A program made the translations under genes and the position numbers. The notes below the pieces were generated by a model that was given only the letters and a program-made list of their open reading frames with translations, was not told where the DNA came from and ran no database searches. From Antilocapra americana (taxonomy: Eukaryota > Chordata > Mammalia > Artiodactyla > Antilocapridae), in assembly GCA_007570785.1 (NCBI GenBank), contig ML661885.1:35713086-35777085 (forward strand): DNA of 64,000 nt. Reading direction: 5' to 3'. The number at the start of each line of letters is the position of its first letter. The first letter of the stretch is position 1. Of the stretch, positions 50,508-62,855 are shown piece by piece.

Positions 50508-53138
50508 ATTGTTTTCAGAGATCTTTTAATTGAAAAGTCCTCTTCATTTGTGTGAGTCAAAAAACCCACTGCCAAACAAAAAAAGTCACCCATTATTTAC
50601 CTTTCAAAAGACATTACCCACAGCCTTTTATGTCTATCTTTTTAAAAAAAGTATGTTATGCTTATTAGGGTTCTTAGTTTAGATACACACCATGCAAATA
50701 TAGAAATGATTCAGTTATGCTTTACTAATGCTTAATAAATCAAGATTGCATAATGAAGAATGCATTGACATTCTAAACCTTGGCCTAACATTTAATTAAC
50801 AGATCCAATATGCATTCTCCTTTGAATTTAAAAATCATTGTGTTCGGTCTATAGTCTTCCTCTAAAATGACCTTGAGTTTTAAAAACTGTTCATTGCCTG
50901 TTTCCACAATGAACAGAAATAATTTTTAGAAAAAATTAGATAAACTGATTAAGCATAAATAATATACATGAATCATCTTAGTAACAAAAAATTTCTGTCC
51001 CTTCTAAGATTTTGCAGCCTCTACCTCAACAATGCAATAGATTCAGATTAAGTAACAGGAGATAATTTAGGGAGATTTTATATAAGAATAATGAGAGCAA
51101 TGTTCAAGCATAAAGATAGTGGGTTACTCCATTAAGGCCACCAATGGGAAAAAAACCAAAAACATCATTCTCCTACAGAAATATAAATGTATATTGACCA
51201 AACTCTACATACACTGAAGTAATCTAAGCAAGTTGATTGGCAGTCAAACTTGGAGCTCAACTTCAAAATATTAAGCCTACCATCTATGTGTGAAAACACA
51301 AATTGTTTCCACTTGGAAAATTCCATTTGCTACTAATGTTTCTTGTGAGAGGTTTAAAGATTTCTTTTCAGAATCACTTTCTTTTCACCAGTGTTAACAC
51401 ACTAGTATATTTAACAGAGACATTTACATGCTTTGCATTTTAAGTGCCTCGGAAATCCGAGCACAGAGGCTGCACATTTCCGCTGCACCATCAGATGTAA
51501 TGAGTTATGGTACTATCGGCATGTTGATAAGCTATAGCCCAAAGAAGAACAAGAAGGAAGTATAAAAAATATGGCCAGAGGATGGGATAAAATTATCAGC
51601 TAGTGTGTTTTCCTGTTTGGTTTTAATCTACATTTAATTAAATTCTTATCTTCTGTGTACTTATGGTCGCATTTGAATGGTGAGACTGCATTCATTATGA
51701 ATGGTAAAACTTAACTCAAGAGAACATTACATGTGGCTTCTTTAAAAAAGAGAAGAAGAAAACGCTGTCTTTATTCTTTACACTCAGGTCTTATAAAAAG
51801 AGACCAAACTCTCTCTTAGGTCAAGTGCAGTAGCACTTAACCTTTGGGTTAACTGATTTGGAAAGTTGGACTTAAATCAATTTTTAATGCTATTTTTTAT
51901 TTTTACAATTTGGAAATGTTATCAAATTCTGAGCTTGAACAGAGCTGGCAAGGGAAGCACTGAAGTGCATTAAGGAAATGCCTTCTTCATTCTTAAAAAC
52001 AGAGATGATAACAGGAAGTTTTTATTAGTGCTGCAAAATGTGTGCATTAGTCTGCATCCTTAATTATTAAAATCATTTCATTCCCTTGTCTTTGCATGTT
52101 GAAATAAGAAAAAAAAATGACTTAGTTACTATTTAAAAGTTTTTTCTTCCTTATGTCACAGACTCTTTGAGTTCATTCAAGCATCCCAATATTTCAGAAA
52201 AAATAACAAAATGCTTTGAACATAGCATTTGGTTACACACCTACTAGTTTCATAACACTTAGTTTTGTGCCAGGAATGTCAGGGCAAGTTGAGAATATCC
52301 TTAAAGCCATTGGTATCTGCAATAATAAGCATGATTTCCTAGGTCAACTTGAAGACTGTGTCAGCCTTAATAAAGGGAAACAGAGGCAACTGTTTCTGAC
52401 TGAGGTTTCAATGTATATTAATGAAGAAGTGAGGTCTGAGATCAGATTGGCTATCCCTATTGAACAAAATTCACCAAAAGCTAGAACAAAAACCTCTTCA
52501 TAGTTACTGTACTACACACACACACACATACACACACACACACGCGTGCTGAGAGAATACAAATTAATGTGTCTCATATTTTTATAGCTTTTCTTAAAAG
52601 CAGAAGTTTATGACTGGTACCTGTATGCTAGTGAAATAATCACATTTCAAATGAGCATGTGTTTTTACCCTGTTATCTTATGCAATGGGGAATACTAACC
52701 AGGAGAGGTTTAACATTCTAACTGAAAGCTCAAATTTAAACACATATAATTAAACAATGGTAGTTACCAATGACATATGGACATATTTCCCCCAGATATC
52801 ATAAATACATTGGGAATGACTCCACTTTTGAAAGGAGCTGTAAACATCCCTACAATTGGGCCAAAAAAGTTTTATCTGAAACACTGGAGACTCCAAAACT
52901 TTGATGTCTAATGGGATGAAAAGACCTTCTATTAAGCTAGTGACCACTCATTTACTCAGAGACTCCAAAGAGGAGAAAAGATTTTCAATATATATCCCTT
53001 ACACTTCAAAGGTTTCTTTTTTAAAATAAGCATTTTTATTTGGTTGGGCATTTATACAATTCAGCATATGGAAATGTCATTCTCTTGTGCATAAGTGAAC
53101 ATTAAGATCACAATAGGAAAGAATTAAAAACACAGTGA
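50508..53138. other. Unique intronic tract
   Basis: AT-rich, apart from a CA repeat at 52514. The 95-codon frame at 52216-52503 has no recognisable domain and ends next to the microsatellite; not called as a gene. Confidence 0.5.
52514..52546. repeat. (CA)n microsatellite
   Basis: CA units with one TA interruption, ending CGCGTG. Confidence 0.9.
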
Positions 53139-53287
53139 TAAGGTGGTATGGTGGTAAAGAATCCGCCTGCCAGTGCAGGAGATAGAAGAGATGAGGGTTC
53201 AATCCCTGGGTTAGGAAGATCCCCTTGAGGAGGAAATGGCAACCTACTTCAGTATTCTTGCCTAGAAAATTCCATGGACAGAGGAGC
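53139..53287 (+). mobile_element. Bov-tA SINE, 3'-truncated
   Basis: Normal tRNA head (GGTGGTATGGTGGTAAAGAA) and body up to GGACAGAGGAGC, where it joins L1 sequence abruptly. The last third of the element is missing. Confidence 0.93.
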
Positions 53288-54823
53288 AACCTAGATATCC
53301 ATCAGCAGACAAAATAGAAAACCCATAGATAAATCCACCCACCTATGGACACCTTGTCTTTGACAAAGGAGGCAAAAATATACAATGGAGAAAAGACAAT
53401 CTCTTTAACAAGTGTTGCTGGGAAAACTGGTCAACCACTTGTAAAAGAATGAAACTAGAACACTTTCTAACACCACACACAGAAATAAACTCAAAGTGAC
53501 TTATATATCTAAATGACATCAGAAACTATAAAGCTCCTAGAGGAAAACATAGGCAGACCCTCTGACATAAACCACAGCAAGATCCTCCATGACCCACATC
53601 CTAGGGTAATGGAAATAAAAACAAAAATAAACAAATGGGACCTAATTAAATATAAAAGCTTTTGCACATTGAAGGAAACTATAAGCAAGGTGAAAAGGCA
53701 GCCTTCAGAATGGGAGAAAATAATATCAAATGAAACAACTGACAAAGAATTAATCTCCAAAATATACAAGTATCTCAGGCAACTCAATACCAGAAAAATG
53801 AACAACCCAATCAAAAAGTGGGCCAAAGAACTAAACAGATATTTCTCCAAAGAAGACATACAGATGGCTGATAAATACATGAAAAGATGCTCAACATCAC
53901 TCATTATTAGAGAAATGAAAATCAAAACCACAATGAGGTATCATTCCACATCAGTCAGAATGACCACCATCAAAAAGTCTACCAAAAAATAAGTGCTGGA
54001 GAGGAGAGTCCACAAAAAATTAGTGTGGAGAAAAGGGAACCCTCTTACACTGCTGATGGGAATACAAACTGGTATAGCCAGTATGGAGAACAGGGAGGAG
54101 ATTCCTTAAAAATCTGGAAATAGAACTGCCATATGATCTAGCAATCCCACTGCTAGGCATACACACCGAGGAAACCAGAATTGAAAGAGCCACAATGTGG
54201 CCAATGTTCACTGCAGCACTGCTTACAACTAGGACAAGGAAGCAACCTAGGTGTCCATTAGCAGACAAATGAATAAGGGATTGTGGTACATATACTCAAT
54301 GGAATATTACTCAGCTATAAAAAGACTACACTTGAGTCAGTTCTAATGAGGTGGATGAAACTGGAGCCTGTTACACAGAGTAAAGTAACTCAGAAAGAGA
54401 ATACCAATACAGCGTATTAACACATATATATGGGATTTAGAAAGATGGTAATGACGATCCTATATGCAAGACAGTAAAAGACACACAGATGTAAAAAACT
54501 GACTTTTGGATTCTGTGGGAGAAGGTGAGGGTGGGATGATTTGAGAGAACAGCACTGAAACACATATATGACCATATGTAAAACAGATGACCAGTCCAGG
54601 TTCAATGCATGAAGCAGGGCACTCAAAGCAGGTGCACTGGGACAACCCAGAGGGATGTGATGGGGAGGGAGGTGGGAGCAGGGTTCAGGATGGGGGAACA
54701 CATGTGCACCCATGTCGTGGCTGATTCATGTCAATGTATGGCAAAAACCACCACAATATTGTAAAGTAATTAGCCTCCAATTAAAATAAATGAATGAACT
54801 TTAAAAATAAATTCATGATTAAT
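53288..54823 (+). mobile_element. L1 LINE, 3' 1.5 kb (ruminant L1)
   Basis: The C-terminal end of ORF2 is readable at 53513-53992 ([54 protein letters not shown]), closed by a stop. The C-terminal coding end is frame-shifted, and the 3' UTR follows (CACAGATGTAAAAAACTGAC, GCACTGGGACAACCCAGAGG, ACAATATTGTAAAGTAATTA). The reverse-transcriptase domain is absent, so it cannot be active. Confidence 0.95.
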
Positions 54824-55238
54824 AACATTACAAGGGTTGGTAGTGTCTCCCAGCAATCCTACTCCCTTTCTGTAGTCCATTCATTCTCCAACACCCATTC
54901 CCCATCCACTTTGTTAACATTGCTTCCTTATTAACTGAGAAAATTGTAGTCATCAGAAGAGAATTTTATTTCCACCTTGATAGCACTCAACTATATGTAC
55001 CAGTGTCCATACACTCTGCTCTTATGACTATTATTTTGGATGTGCTGATCATGCCCTTATTTAAAGCCACCTTCTGCTTTGGTGTTAGTCACTCCCCATT
55101 TTTCCTGTAAGCCTCAATTTTTCAGTCTCAATAAGATCATTCCCATCAGAATGAAAATATCATACTTTCTTTACTGTAAACAATAGCAACAACAAAAACC
55201 CTCTAGCTCTTATTTATCTGCTCACATTTAAAGCAAGG

Positions 55239-55254
55239 GTTTCCCAGGTGGCAC
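55239..55254 (+). mobile_element. Bov-tA SINE, 5' end of a split copy
   Basis: Only the first bases (GGGTTTCCCAGGTGGCAC) lie left of the BOV-A2 insertion; the copy resumes at 55527. Confidence 0.85.
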
Positions 55255-55526
55255 TGCTGCTGTTGCTAAGTCACTTCAGTCGTGTCCGACTCTGTGCGAC
55301 CCCATGGACAGGAGCCCACCAGGCTCCCCCATCCCTGGGATTCTCCAGGCAAGAACACTGGAGTGGGTTGCCATTGCCTTCTCCAATGCAGGAAAGGAAA
55401 ATTGAAAGTGAAGTCGCTCAGTCATATCCAACTCTTAGCGACCCCATGGACTGTAGCCTAGCAGGCTCCTCCATCCATGGGATTTTCCAGGCGAGAGTAT
55501 TGGAGTGGGGCGCCATTGCCTTCTCC
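55255..55526 (-). mobile_element. BOV-A2 SINE, antisense, nested in Bov-tA
   Basis: Two BovA units in reverse, starting with the reverse-complemented (AGC)n tail (TGCTGCTGTTGCTAAGTCAC) and ending GCCATTGCCTTCTCC. The duplication TCCCAGGTGGCAC (left) and TCCTAGGTGGCAC (right) proves insertion into the Bov-tA head. Confidence 0.94.
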
Positions 55527-55733
55527 ATCCTAGGTGGCACAGAGGTGAAGAATCCACCTGCCAATGCAGGAGACACAACAGACACAGGTTAGGTTCCTGA
55601 GTCAAGAAGATCCTCCTGGAGGAGGAAATGGCAACCTACTCCAGTACTCTTGCTGGGGGAATCCCATGGACAGAAAAGCCTGGCGGGCTACAGTCCGTGG
55701 CTTGCACAGAGTTGGATGCAACTGAGCACACAT
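55527..55733 (+). mobile_element. Bov-tA SINE, main part of split copy
   Basis: Resumes TCCTAGGTGGCACAGAGGTG and continues with the complete body to GAGCACACATG, immediately before BovB begins. Confidence 0.93.
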
Positions 55734-57430
55734 GCTCTTCAAGAAAATCAGAGATACCAAGGGGGCATTTCATGCAATGATGGGCTCAGTAAAGGACAGG
55801 AATGGCATGGACCTGACAGAAGTAGAAGATATTAAGAAGAGGTGGAAAGAATACACAGAAGAACTATACAAAAAAGATCTTAATGACCCAGATAATCACG
55901 ATGGTGTGATCACTCACCTAGAGCCAGATATCCTGAAATGTGAAGTCAAGTGGGCCTTAGGAAGCATCACTATGAACAAAGCTAGTGGAGGTGATGGAAT
56001 TCCAGTTGAGCTATTTCATATCCTAAAAGATGTTGCTGTGAAAGTGCTGCATGCAATAGGAAAATGCAGCAGTGGCCACAGGACTGGAAAAGGTCAGTTT
56101 TTATTCCAGTCTTAAAAAAAGGAAATGCCAAAGAATGCTCAAACTACCGCACGATTGCACTCATCTCACATGCTAGTAAAGTAATGCTCAGAATTCTCCA
56201 AGCCAGGCTTCAACAATACGTGAACTGTGAACTTCCAGATGTTCAAGCTGGTTTTAGAAAAGGCACAGGAACCAGAGATCAAATTGCCAACATCTGCTGG
56301 ATCATCACAAAAGCAAGAGAGTTCCAGAAAAACATCTATTTCTGCTTTATTGACTATGACAAAGTCATTGACTGTGTGGATCATGACAAACTGTGGAAAA
56401 TTCTGAGAGAGATGGGAGCACCAGACCACCTGACCTGCCTCTTGAGAAACCTGTATGCAGGTCAGGAAGCAACAGTTAGAACTGGACATGGAAGAGCAGA
56501 CTGGTTCCAAATAGGAAAAGGGATACATCAAGGCTGTATATTGTCACTCTGCTTATTTAACTTACATGCAAAGTACATCATGAGAAATGCTGGGTTGAAT
56601 GAAGCACAAGCTGGAATCAAGATTTCCAGGAGAAATATCAATGACCTTAGATATGCAGATGAGACCACCCTTATGGCAGAAAGCAAAGATCATCTAAAGA
56701 CCCTCTTGATGAAAGTGAAAGAAGAGAGTGAAGAAGTTGGCTTAAAGCTCAACATTCAGAAAACTAAGATCATGGCATCTGTAGAGTCCCATCACTTCAT
56801 AGCAAATAGATGTGGAAACAGTGGCAGATTTTATTTTGGGGGGCTCCAAAATCACTGCAGATGGTGATTGCAGCCATGAAATTAAAAGATGCTTACTCCT
56901 TGGAAGAAAAGTTATGACCAACCTAGAGAGCATGTTAAAAAGCAGAGACATTACTTTACCAACAAAGGTCCACCTAGTCAAGGCTATGGTTTTTCCAGTG
57001 GTCATTGTATGGTTGTGAGAGTTGGACTATAAAGGAAGCTGAGAACAGAAGAATTGATGCTTTTGAACTGTGGTGTTGGATAAGACTCTTGAGAGTCCCT
57101 TGGACTGCAAGGAGATCCAACCAGTCCATCCTAAAGGAGATCAGTCCTGGGTGTTCATTGGAAGGACTGATGCTGAAGCTGAAACTCCAACACTTTGGCC
57201 ACCTGATGTGAAGAACTGACTCATTTGAAAAGACCCTGATGCTGGGAAAGATTGAGGGCAGGAGGAGAAGGGGACGACAGAGGATGAGATGGATGGATGG
57301 CATCACTGACTCAATGGACATGAATTTGAGTAAACTCCGGGAGTTGGTGATGGACAGAGAAGGTTGGTGTGCTGCAGTTATGGGGTAGTAAAGAGTCGGA
57401 CATGACTGACCTGAATTGAACTGAAATGAG
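55734..57430 (+). mobile_element. BovB (RTE) LINE, 5'-truncated, 1.7 kb
   Basis: The longest mobile-element coding relic here. It covers most of the reverse transcriptase and the C-terminal region. Frame 1 covers 55732-56060 (KKRWKEYTEELYKKDLNDPD). After a deletion near 56056 the frame shifts to 56064-56867, which holds NYRTIALISHASKVMLRIL, FIDYDKVIDCVDH (block A), GIHQGCILSLCLFN (block B) and RYADETTLMAES (block C). The YADD box is YADE at 56652-56663. Further shifts separate YGCESWTIKEAE at 57005-57211. The 3' end shows GACCTGAATTGAACTGAAATG, a decayed ACTGA tail. RTE elements lack an ORF1 of the L1 kind and are thought to have entered ruminants by horizontal transfer. This copy is inactive. 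Confidence 0.96.
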
Positions 57431-57547
57431 CACACATTCAGCATTAAAGCAAAACTCCTTGAAATAGTTTCCTCTTCATGTGCTGTCTCAGTTGAACTTT
57501 TCAACAGTGCTCACTTCCGCCTCTATTGGTTTTCTTGTCAATATCAT

Positions 57548-57872
57548 CAAAATGAAAGTGAAAGTGTAAGTCGCTCAGTCGTGTCCGACTCTTTGCAACC
57601 CCATGAACTGCACAGTCCATGGAATTCTCCAGGCCACAGTACTGGAGTGGGTAGCTTCTGCTTTCGCCAGGGCATCTTCCCAACCCAGGGATCAAATCCA
57701 GGTCTCTCACATTGCAGGTGGATTCTTTATCAGCTGAGCCACAAGGGAAATCTAAGAATACTGGAGTGGGTAGCTTATCCCTTCTCCCAGGGATCTTTCT
57801 GACCTAGGAATTGAACCAGGGTCTACTGCATTGCAGGCAGATTCTTTATCAACTGAGCTATTAGGGAAGCCC
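57548..57872 (-). mobile_element. Tandem Bov-tA SINE, antisense (one full plus one partial unit)
   Basis: First copy at 57548-57753 (AAGTCGCTCAGTCGTGTCCG to AGCTGAGCCACAAGGGAAAT). A second partial copy follows at 57754-57872 (GAATACTGGAGTGGGTAGCT, GGAATTGAACC B box, ATTAGGGAAGCCC). Both heads read ATCAGCTGAGCC/ATCAACTGAGCT, a shared variant, which suggests a dimeric source or tandem duplication. Confidence 0.9.
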
Positions 57873-58256
57873 TAATATCACCAAAACCATTGCTAAACCC
57901 CGTTTCTTGGATCTTGTCTTACTTCAATATCAGAAACACTGAAAACAGTTTCTCTGTGAAAACTTTTCTGTCCTTGGCTTCCCCTCAGCACCTTTTCCTG
58001 GTTCTTCCAACCTCACTGGCAGCTCCTTCTCAGTTTCCTTTGAAGGGTCTTCTGGGTTCATCTGTTACATTTTCCTCCTCCTTAATTTTGTCCTGGCATT
58101 CTGGGTTGCCCCACTGTTCATGAAACATGCTGACACATTCTTGCTTCTACCCTGGATATTTTTGACTAAGACAGTTTCATGATTAGACTCTTTCTATACA
58201 TAGAATTTCTCAAATGCCCCCTTCTAAGTAAGGTCTTCCCTCATTATCTTATTTTA

Positions 58257-58369
58257 TTTTGCCACACCAGCAGCATGTGGGATCTTAGTTCCCTGACCAG
58301 GGATCGATCCTGTGTCCCCTGTATTGGGAGCATAGAGTCTCAACCACTGGATCACCTGGGAAGTCCTAC
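58257..58369 (-). mobile_element. CHR-type SINE with perfect target duplication
   Basis: GCATGTGGGATCTTAGTTCC, GGGATCGATCC and CACCTGGGAAGTCC mark the antisense element. TATCTTATTTTA flanks it at 58245-58256 and 58370-58381. Confidence 0.93.
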
Positions 58370-58484
58370 TATCTTATTTTAAATTTCAAACCTCCTCTGG
58401 GTTCTTTCTGACTTATTTTTTCTCTATAATGCTTTTAAACATTTAACTAAGGATACATTTTTTTTTTTTGCATTTATTTATCAT

Positions 58485-58620
58485 CTTCGTCCTCTATTGG
58501 GACATGAACTCTTAAGGGAAGAGGTTCACTGCTGAATTTGGTGTTTAGGACAACACCTATCACACACTGCAGTGACTATTTATTGGGTAAATAAAATGGA
58601 CCACTATTTTAACTTTTTAT
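58485..58620 (+). mobile_element. L2 LINE 3' end, weak match
   Basis: GGACATGAACTCTTAAGGGA, GGTTCACTGCTGAATTTGGT and TGACTATTTATTGGGTAAATA follow the order of L2 3' ends. Confidence 0.5.
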
Positions 58621-60600
58621 TATGTTTTTATGTTCTATAAGAAAACGGTTTTCTGTCTATTTTCAATGACTATGAAATGATTATATTTATATATTAGTCT
58701 GCCGGACTTTCTGGTATTTTAATAATATAGACTTGTACAGCCATAATTAAAGTTAGTTTTACTATTTTTACAATGTCATTTGGCTTTAGGGTGTATTTCT
58801 ATGCTATGAAAATTATTTACCATTATCTTTTTTATTGTTTTATTCTTCATATTGCATTAGAACGAGCACTACTATGTCAGCATCAACCACAGCTCTTATA
58901 TTTATATTGATTAATTCTTTTTGAACATCTCTTCTTCTCTCTGTTTTAATCTTTGCCAGAGATGGGAGAGAATGATAACAGCATGTTTGGGAAATATTTT
59001 AATTCTGACAGAACAGACCTATGTGAGGCAAATGGATTTAAACGCTGCATAATAGTTGCCATTTCTGAATCCAGTTTTGACTGTCTGTGAAGCATGTAAT
59101 AAAATTAAGAAGAGCATACAGATTGGATTTGGGTGGATTACCTTTTCTTCAGGATCGATTATTTTGACCTAAGTCCATTAGCCAAACTGTCCCCATATTA
59201 AGGAGCATTTTTCACTAATTTTAAGCCAAATATAATAATTACTGGAGTTAGGTGAGCATAAAGGGAAAAGAAAAGGGGGTTATAAGGAAGCAAACTTGTA
59301 GACAGAGACAGAAACTTCAACCCTCTATGAGATAGACCTTAAAACATGACACTATTGTTTGTATTGGCAGGGCTTTCCTTACAAATTGTTGACTTTTTTT
59401 TTGCACCAACCTCTAACCCACCATTTCTGAAACATTCCTAAGAAGACTTGAAAGACACTGTTAAAAGCATATCTGCCCAGAAGCCCTGGAAAAACTATAG
59501 CTGCAAAGTGTCTTTACTGTTTATATGAGAGCAATCGAAGGTATCAACAAGCAAGACAGCTGAAACTGCTCTCTCAGAAAAACAAAGCAAAACTGATCCA
59601 AACTGAATATTTCTATGAAACGGGTTACAGGGAATTCTACAGCCAAGTAGGCATCCCCCATATGCTTGTATATTCCTCCCTATAAACATGAATATTCATA
59701 AATACTAGTATTCATAAATACAGTCCCAGTAGATGGGAACAACTTAAGTAAATCACTGAATGTTAGGAATAGAAGAAAAACCTTTAATGCAATTCAAGTA
59801 CACACACAGATCTGGACAGTTTGTATCAAATAACTGGACAAAAAGATTACAACTACATTGTTTTCAATTGTTATCATCTGTGACTGAGTTGTTTGATCTG
59901 TATTAGTTTACCATGGTAAAGGTGGTAAGTTGTTACTTGACCATTCTTTAATGCTACTCTTGCTAAAATCTATAGTATTTCCCCCCTTTTCCGCTTAAGA
60001 GAATCATGTGAAGCATGCATTATTTTACAGCAGTGTTCTCAGAGGGTACTGAGGCAGTCACTCTACTCCTTAAGGACCTGACACTTAAATATTTTATTTC
60101 TTTACTGGGATTTGTTGTTGTTGTTATTTATTTCTTAGGTTTGTCACTGCTGCCAACAAACACTTCACTTTCTAATTCAATGTGAGCTGGGAAATCAACT
60201 AATCAGTCTGTATAGGTTGTATCTGAATTAAGAGTTCATGAATTCTCAGTGAAGATTTGATATGCTCTTACAGTGATAAAGTGTTACACTAAAACACAAC
60301 ACAGCAACACAGTTGTGATACCTAACCAAAGTTCGGTTTTTTTAAAGGAAAATATTTATTTGCATCTATGAAATGTATACCTAAGTGTACATTTAGGTGC
60401 TTTTGTTTGTTTTCTCATCTTTCTAGGTTGCTGGCTATGTTCTGGAGCATAGCAAAATTATATAGAAGATATATAGCTATATTACATATTACTGTAATAT
60501 TTGCTCACGAGAGAGCACCTTTCACAACAAAACATTAACATTTAAAAGTTATATGGAGGGGGGCGTTTTGATTAGAGAAGACCAAGGTGTAAACCTCTTC
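58621..60600. other. Unique intronic tract
   Basis: AT-rich sequence with no recognised repeat or exon before the RPL12 pseudogene. Confidence 0.5.
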
Positions 60601-60629
60601 TGTGGCCCCCATCTGGTTTATCCTACACC

Positions 60630-61175
60630 AGCTGCCTCTGCCAGGCCACCCAAATCTGACCCTAACAGGATTAAAGTTGTACACCTGAGGTTTCCCTGTA
60701 GGAAAATCAATGTCACAGATACCTTGGCTGCCACAGTCATTCCCTTGGATCTGCCTCCAAAGGAGGTGAATGATGACATGGCCAAGACAACTGGGGACTT
60801 GAGGAGTTGAGGGCACAGCGAAACTGACCTTTCAGAACAGGCAGGCCCAGGTTGAAGTGGTACCCTCTGCCCCTCTCTGAACATCAAAACATTCAAGGAC
60901 CACCCAGAAATGAAAAAAAGCAGAAAAACCTAAAGTTCAGTGGAAATAAGATATTTGATGAGATTGCAAATATTGCCTGACCGATGCAGTACCAACCTTT
61001 GGCCAGAGAACTCTCTGGAATTATTAAAGAGACGTTGGAGGCTGCCTACTTTGTGGGCTGTAATGCTGATGGCTGCCACCCATGTGACATCACTGACGAC
61101 TCTGGCGGTGGGGTACTGGGATACCCAGTAATTAAGACGACAGAGAAAAAAATTTCGATAAAGGGTCACTGATAA
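60630..61175 (+). pseudogene. RPL12: RPL12 processed pseudogene
   Basis: A decayed retrocopy of the 60S ribosomal protein L12 mRNA, inserted opposite to ZFPM2. The initiator ATG is replaced by AGG at 60643, followed by PPKSDPNRIKVVHLR, which aligns with the L12 start. The frame continues to about 60807 (AKTTGDLRS) and then meets a TGA. The middle part (60810-60975) is recognisable only as nucleotide similarity with several frame changes (ACTGACCTTTCAGAACAGGC, GCAGAAAAACCTAAAGTTCAG). The C-terminal part reappears in frame at 60990-61110 as PLARELSGIIKETLEAAYFV then GCNADGCHPCDI. A remnant of the 3' UTR with a mutated polyadenylation signal (TTTCGATAAAGGGTCACTGA) ends near 61170. Introns are absent, as expected for retroposition by L1 machinery. 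No intact poly(A) tail or clear target duplication was found, so it is probably old. Confidence 0.93.
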
Positions 61176-62639
61176 TCAGAAAGGAATATGGAACATTCAA
61201 ATAGTTACAGGGAAGTCATATCAACTCTTCATGAAACAGAAAGATAATTTGGTAGCAATTCTTCTCAGATTTATGCTCAGCGTGGTCATGCATGCAAATC
61301 ACCTGTTTCCCAAGTCTGAGGTTGTGAACTGAAGTTGTGAAGAAGGCCACAGACAAACTCCAATAGGCTCATGAGCACCTTAAATGTATATGCAATATCA
61401 CACATGTATATGCACACGTTTTATCTGAATGAATTAAAAATGTTGTAAGGAAAAGCTTCGAAATACTTAATGACCAAAGACAAACTCTTAATAAATTGAT
61501 GAAATAATAGTGTTAAATTAGTTTATTATTCAATGTGAGAGTGACTGATATTCTATCTGGTGTTAATGAAAATAGAGGTATTGCTTATAGACACATGTCT
61601 GTAAAGACTTGCATTGCATTTGTAGAAGAAACAGTTCTTGTGTACAGAAGCAGAATTCAAATGTTTAGGCAGTGAAGAAGTTACCTAATAAATTACAATA
61701 TTCTTGTGGAATATGATGCTTCCATGTGTAGCCAATCATTGGGAAACCCAATAAATAACCCAAGCACCAATAAATCCTCAAGTGTTTATTAATTTCTTAC
61801 TCTGCTTCCAGGGGGTCTGTGTAGTGGCGATAATATGACTCATGGGTTTGTCTGAACAATTATCAATATACTTGGCATTTTATTCCACAGTGTGGAAGAA
61901 ATGAAAGAAATTAATAAATGTCAACTTCTTGTCCTGTGTACTAACTGTTGAAAAAAATTCTTTATTTTTATCTGCTTACTTTTCAAAGGAGGCCAAACTG
62001 GTTCCTTATGAATATGATACTCATAGGAGCTAGTGTTAATACAGTATATTAGACTATCTTGAAACGTACTGAAGGCTCAAGGTCAAAGCCGCTTTGTACT
62101 GAAGTGAATATTAACTCGACAAATGTTCCAAATGTCTAAACTGCAGAGGTATACTAGAAGTTTACAGATGTATCTTTTATTTGCGTTTATGTTCCCTCTA
62201 TGTTCTCTACACTTAGGGGATCCAATCATAGCTTATAAGTGTATTGGCATCTGCATTGTCATTTGATTTCTACTCTAGTTCACTAAACTTGTCACCACTG
62301 TGGCATATTAAAATTTCACTAGATTAGAGAAAAAAAATATTAATGCTTTTAAACTGGAAGATGGGTAAAATCGATACTTAAAATATCTCTTAATTAAAAA
62401 AGCAAGCTAAAGTGACATTTCATCTTTAACTTGTTATCTCTAACATTACTTTTGTCTACAAGTTGGGATAATCATCTTTCTAGGTGCTCATAAAGATGTT
62501 ACATTTCTGAAAAGAAGATAAAGTGGGTATTAGTTTACTTTTCTTGAAGGACCTCATGAGAATGATTAACACAGCTTGCTGTGTGTTACTGGTCTACCTA
62601 ATGGATAGACACATCCCAGGAGACACAATTTGGACTCAT
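61176..62639. other. Unique intronic tract
   Basis: No repeat, RNA gene or exon recognised. Confidence 0.5.
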
Positions 62640-62855
62640 GTGCTTCCTAAGTGGTGCAGTGGTAAAGAATCCACCTGCCAGTGCAGGGGATGCAGGAGAC
62701 AGAGGTTCAATCCCTGGGGTGGGAAGATCCCCTGGAGAAGGAAAAGGCAACCCTTTCCAATATTCTTGCCTGGAAAATTCCATAGACAGAGGAGTCTTGC
62801 AGGGTTACCATGGGGTTACAAAGAGTTGGACACAATTTAGCAATTAAACAACAAT
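62640..62855 (+). mobile_element. Bov-tA SINE
   Basis: GTGCTTCCTAAGTGGTGCAG head, GGTTCAATCCC B box, complete body and an (AACAAT)n-like tail. Confidence 0.95.

Noticed and set aside
52216..52503. 95-codon plus-strand frame
   Set aside because: No recognisable domain, weak start context, AT-rich unique DNA next to a CA repeat; expected by chance in 64 kb.
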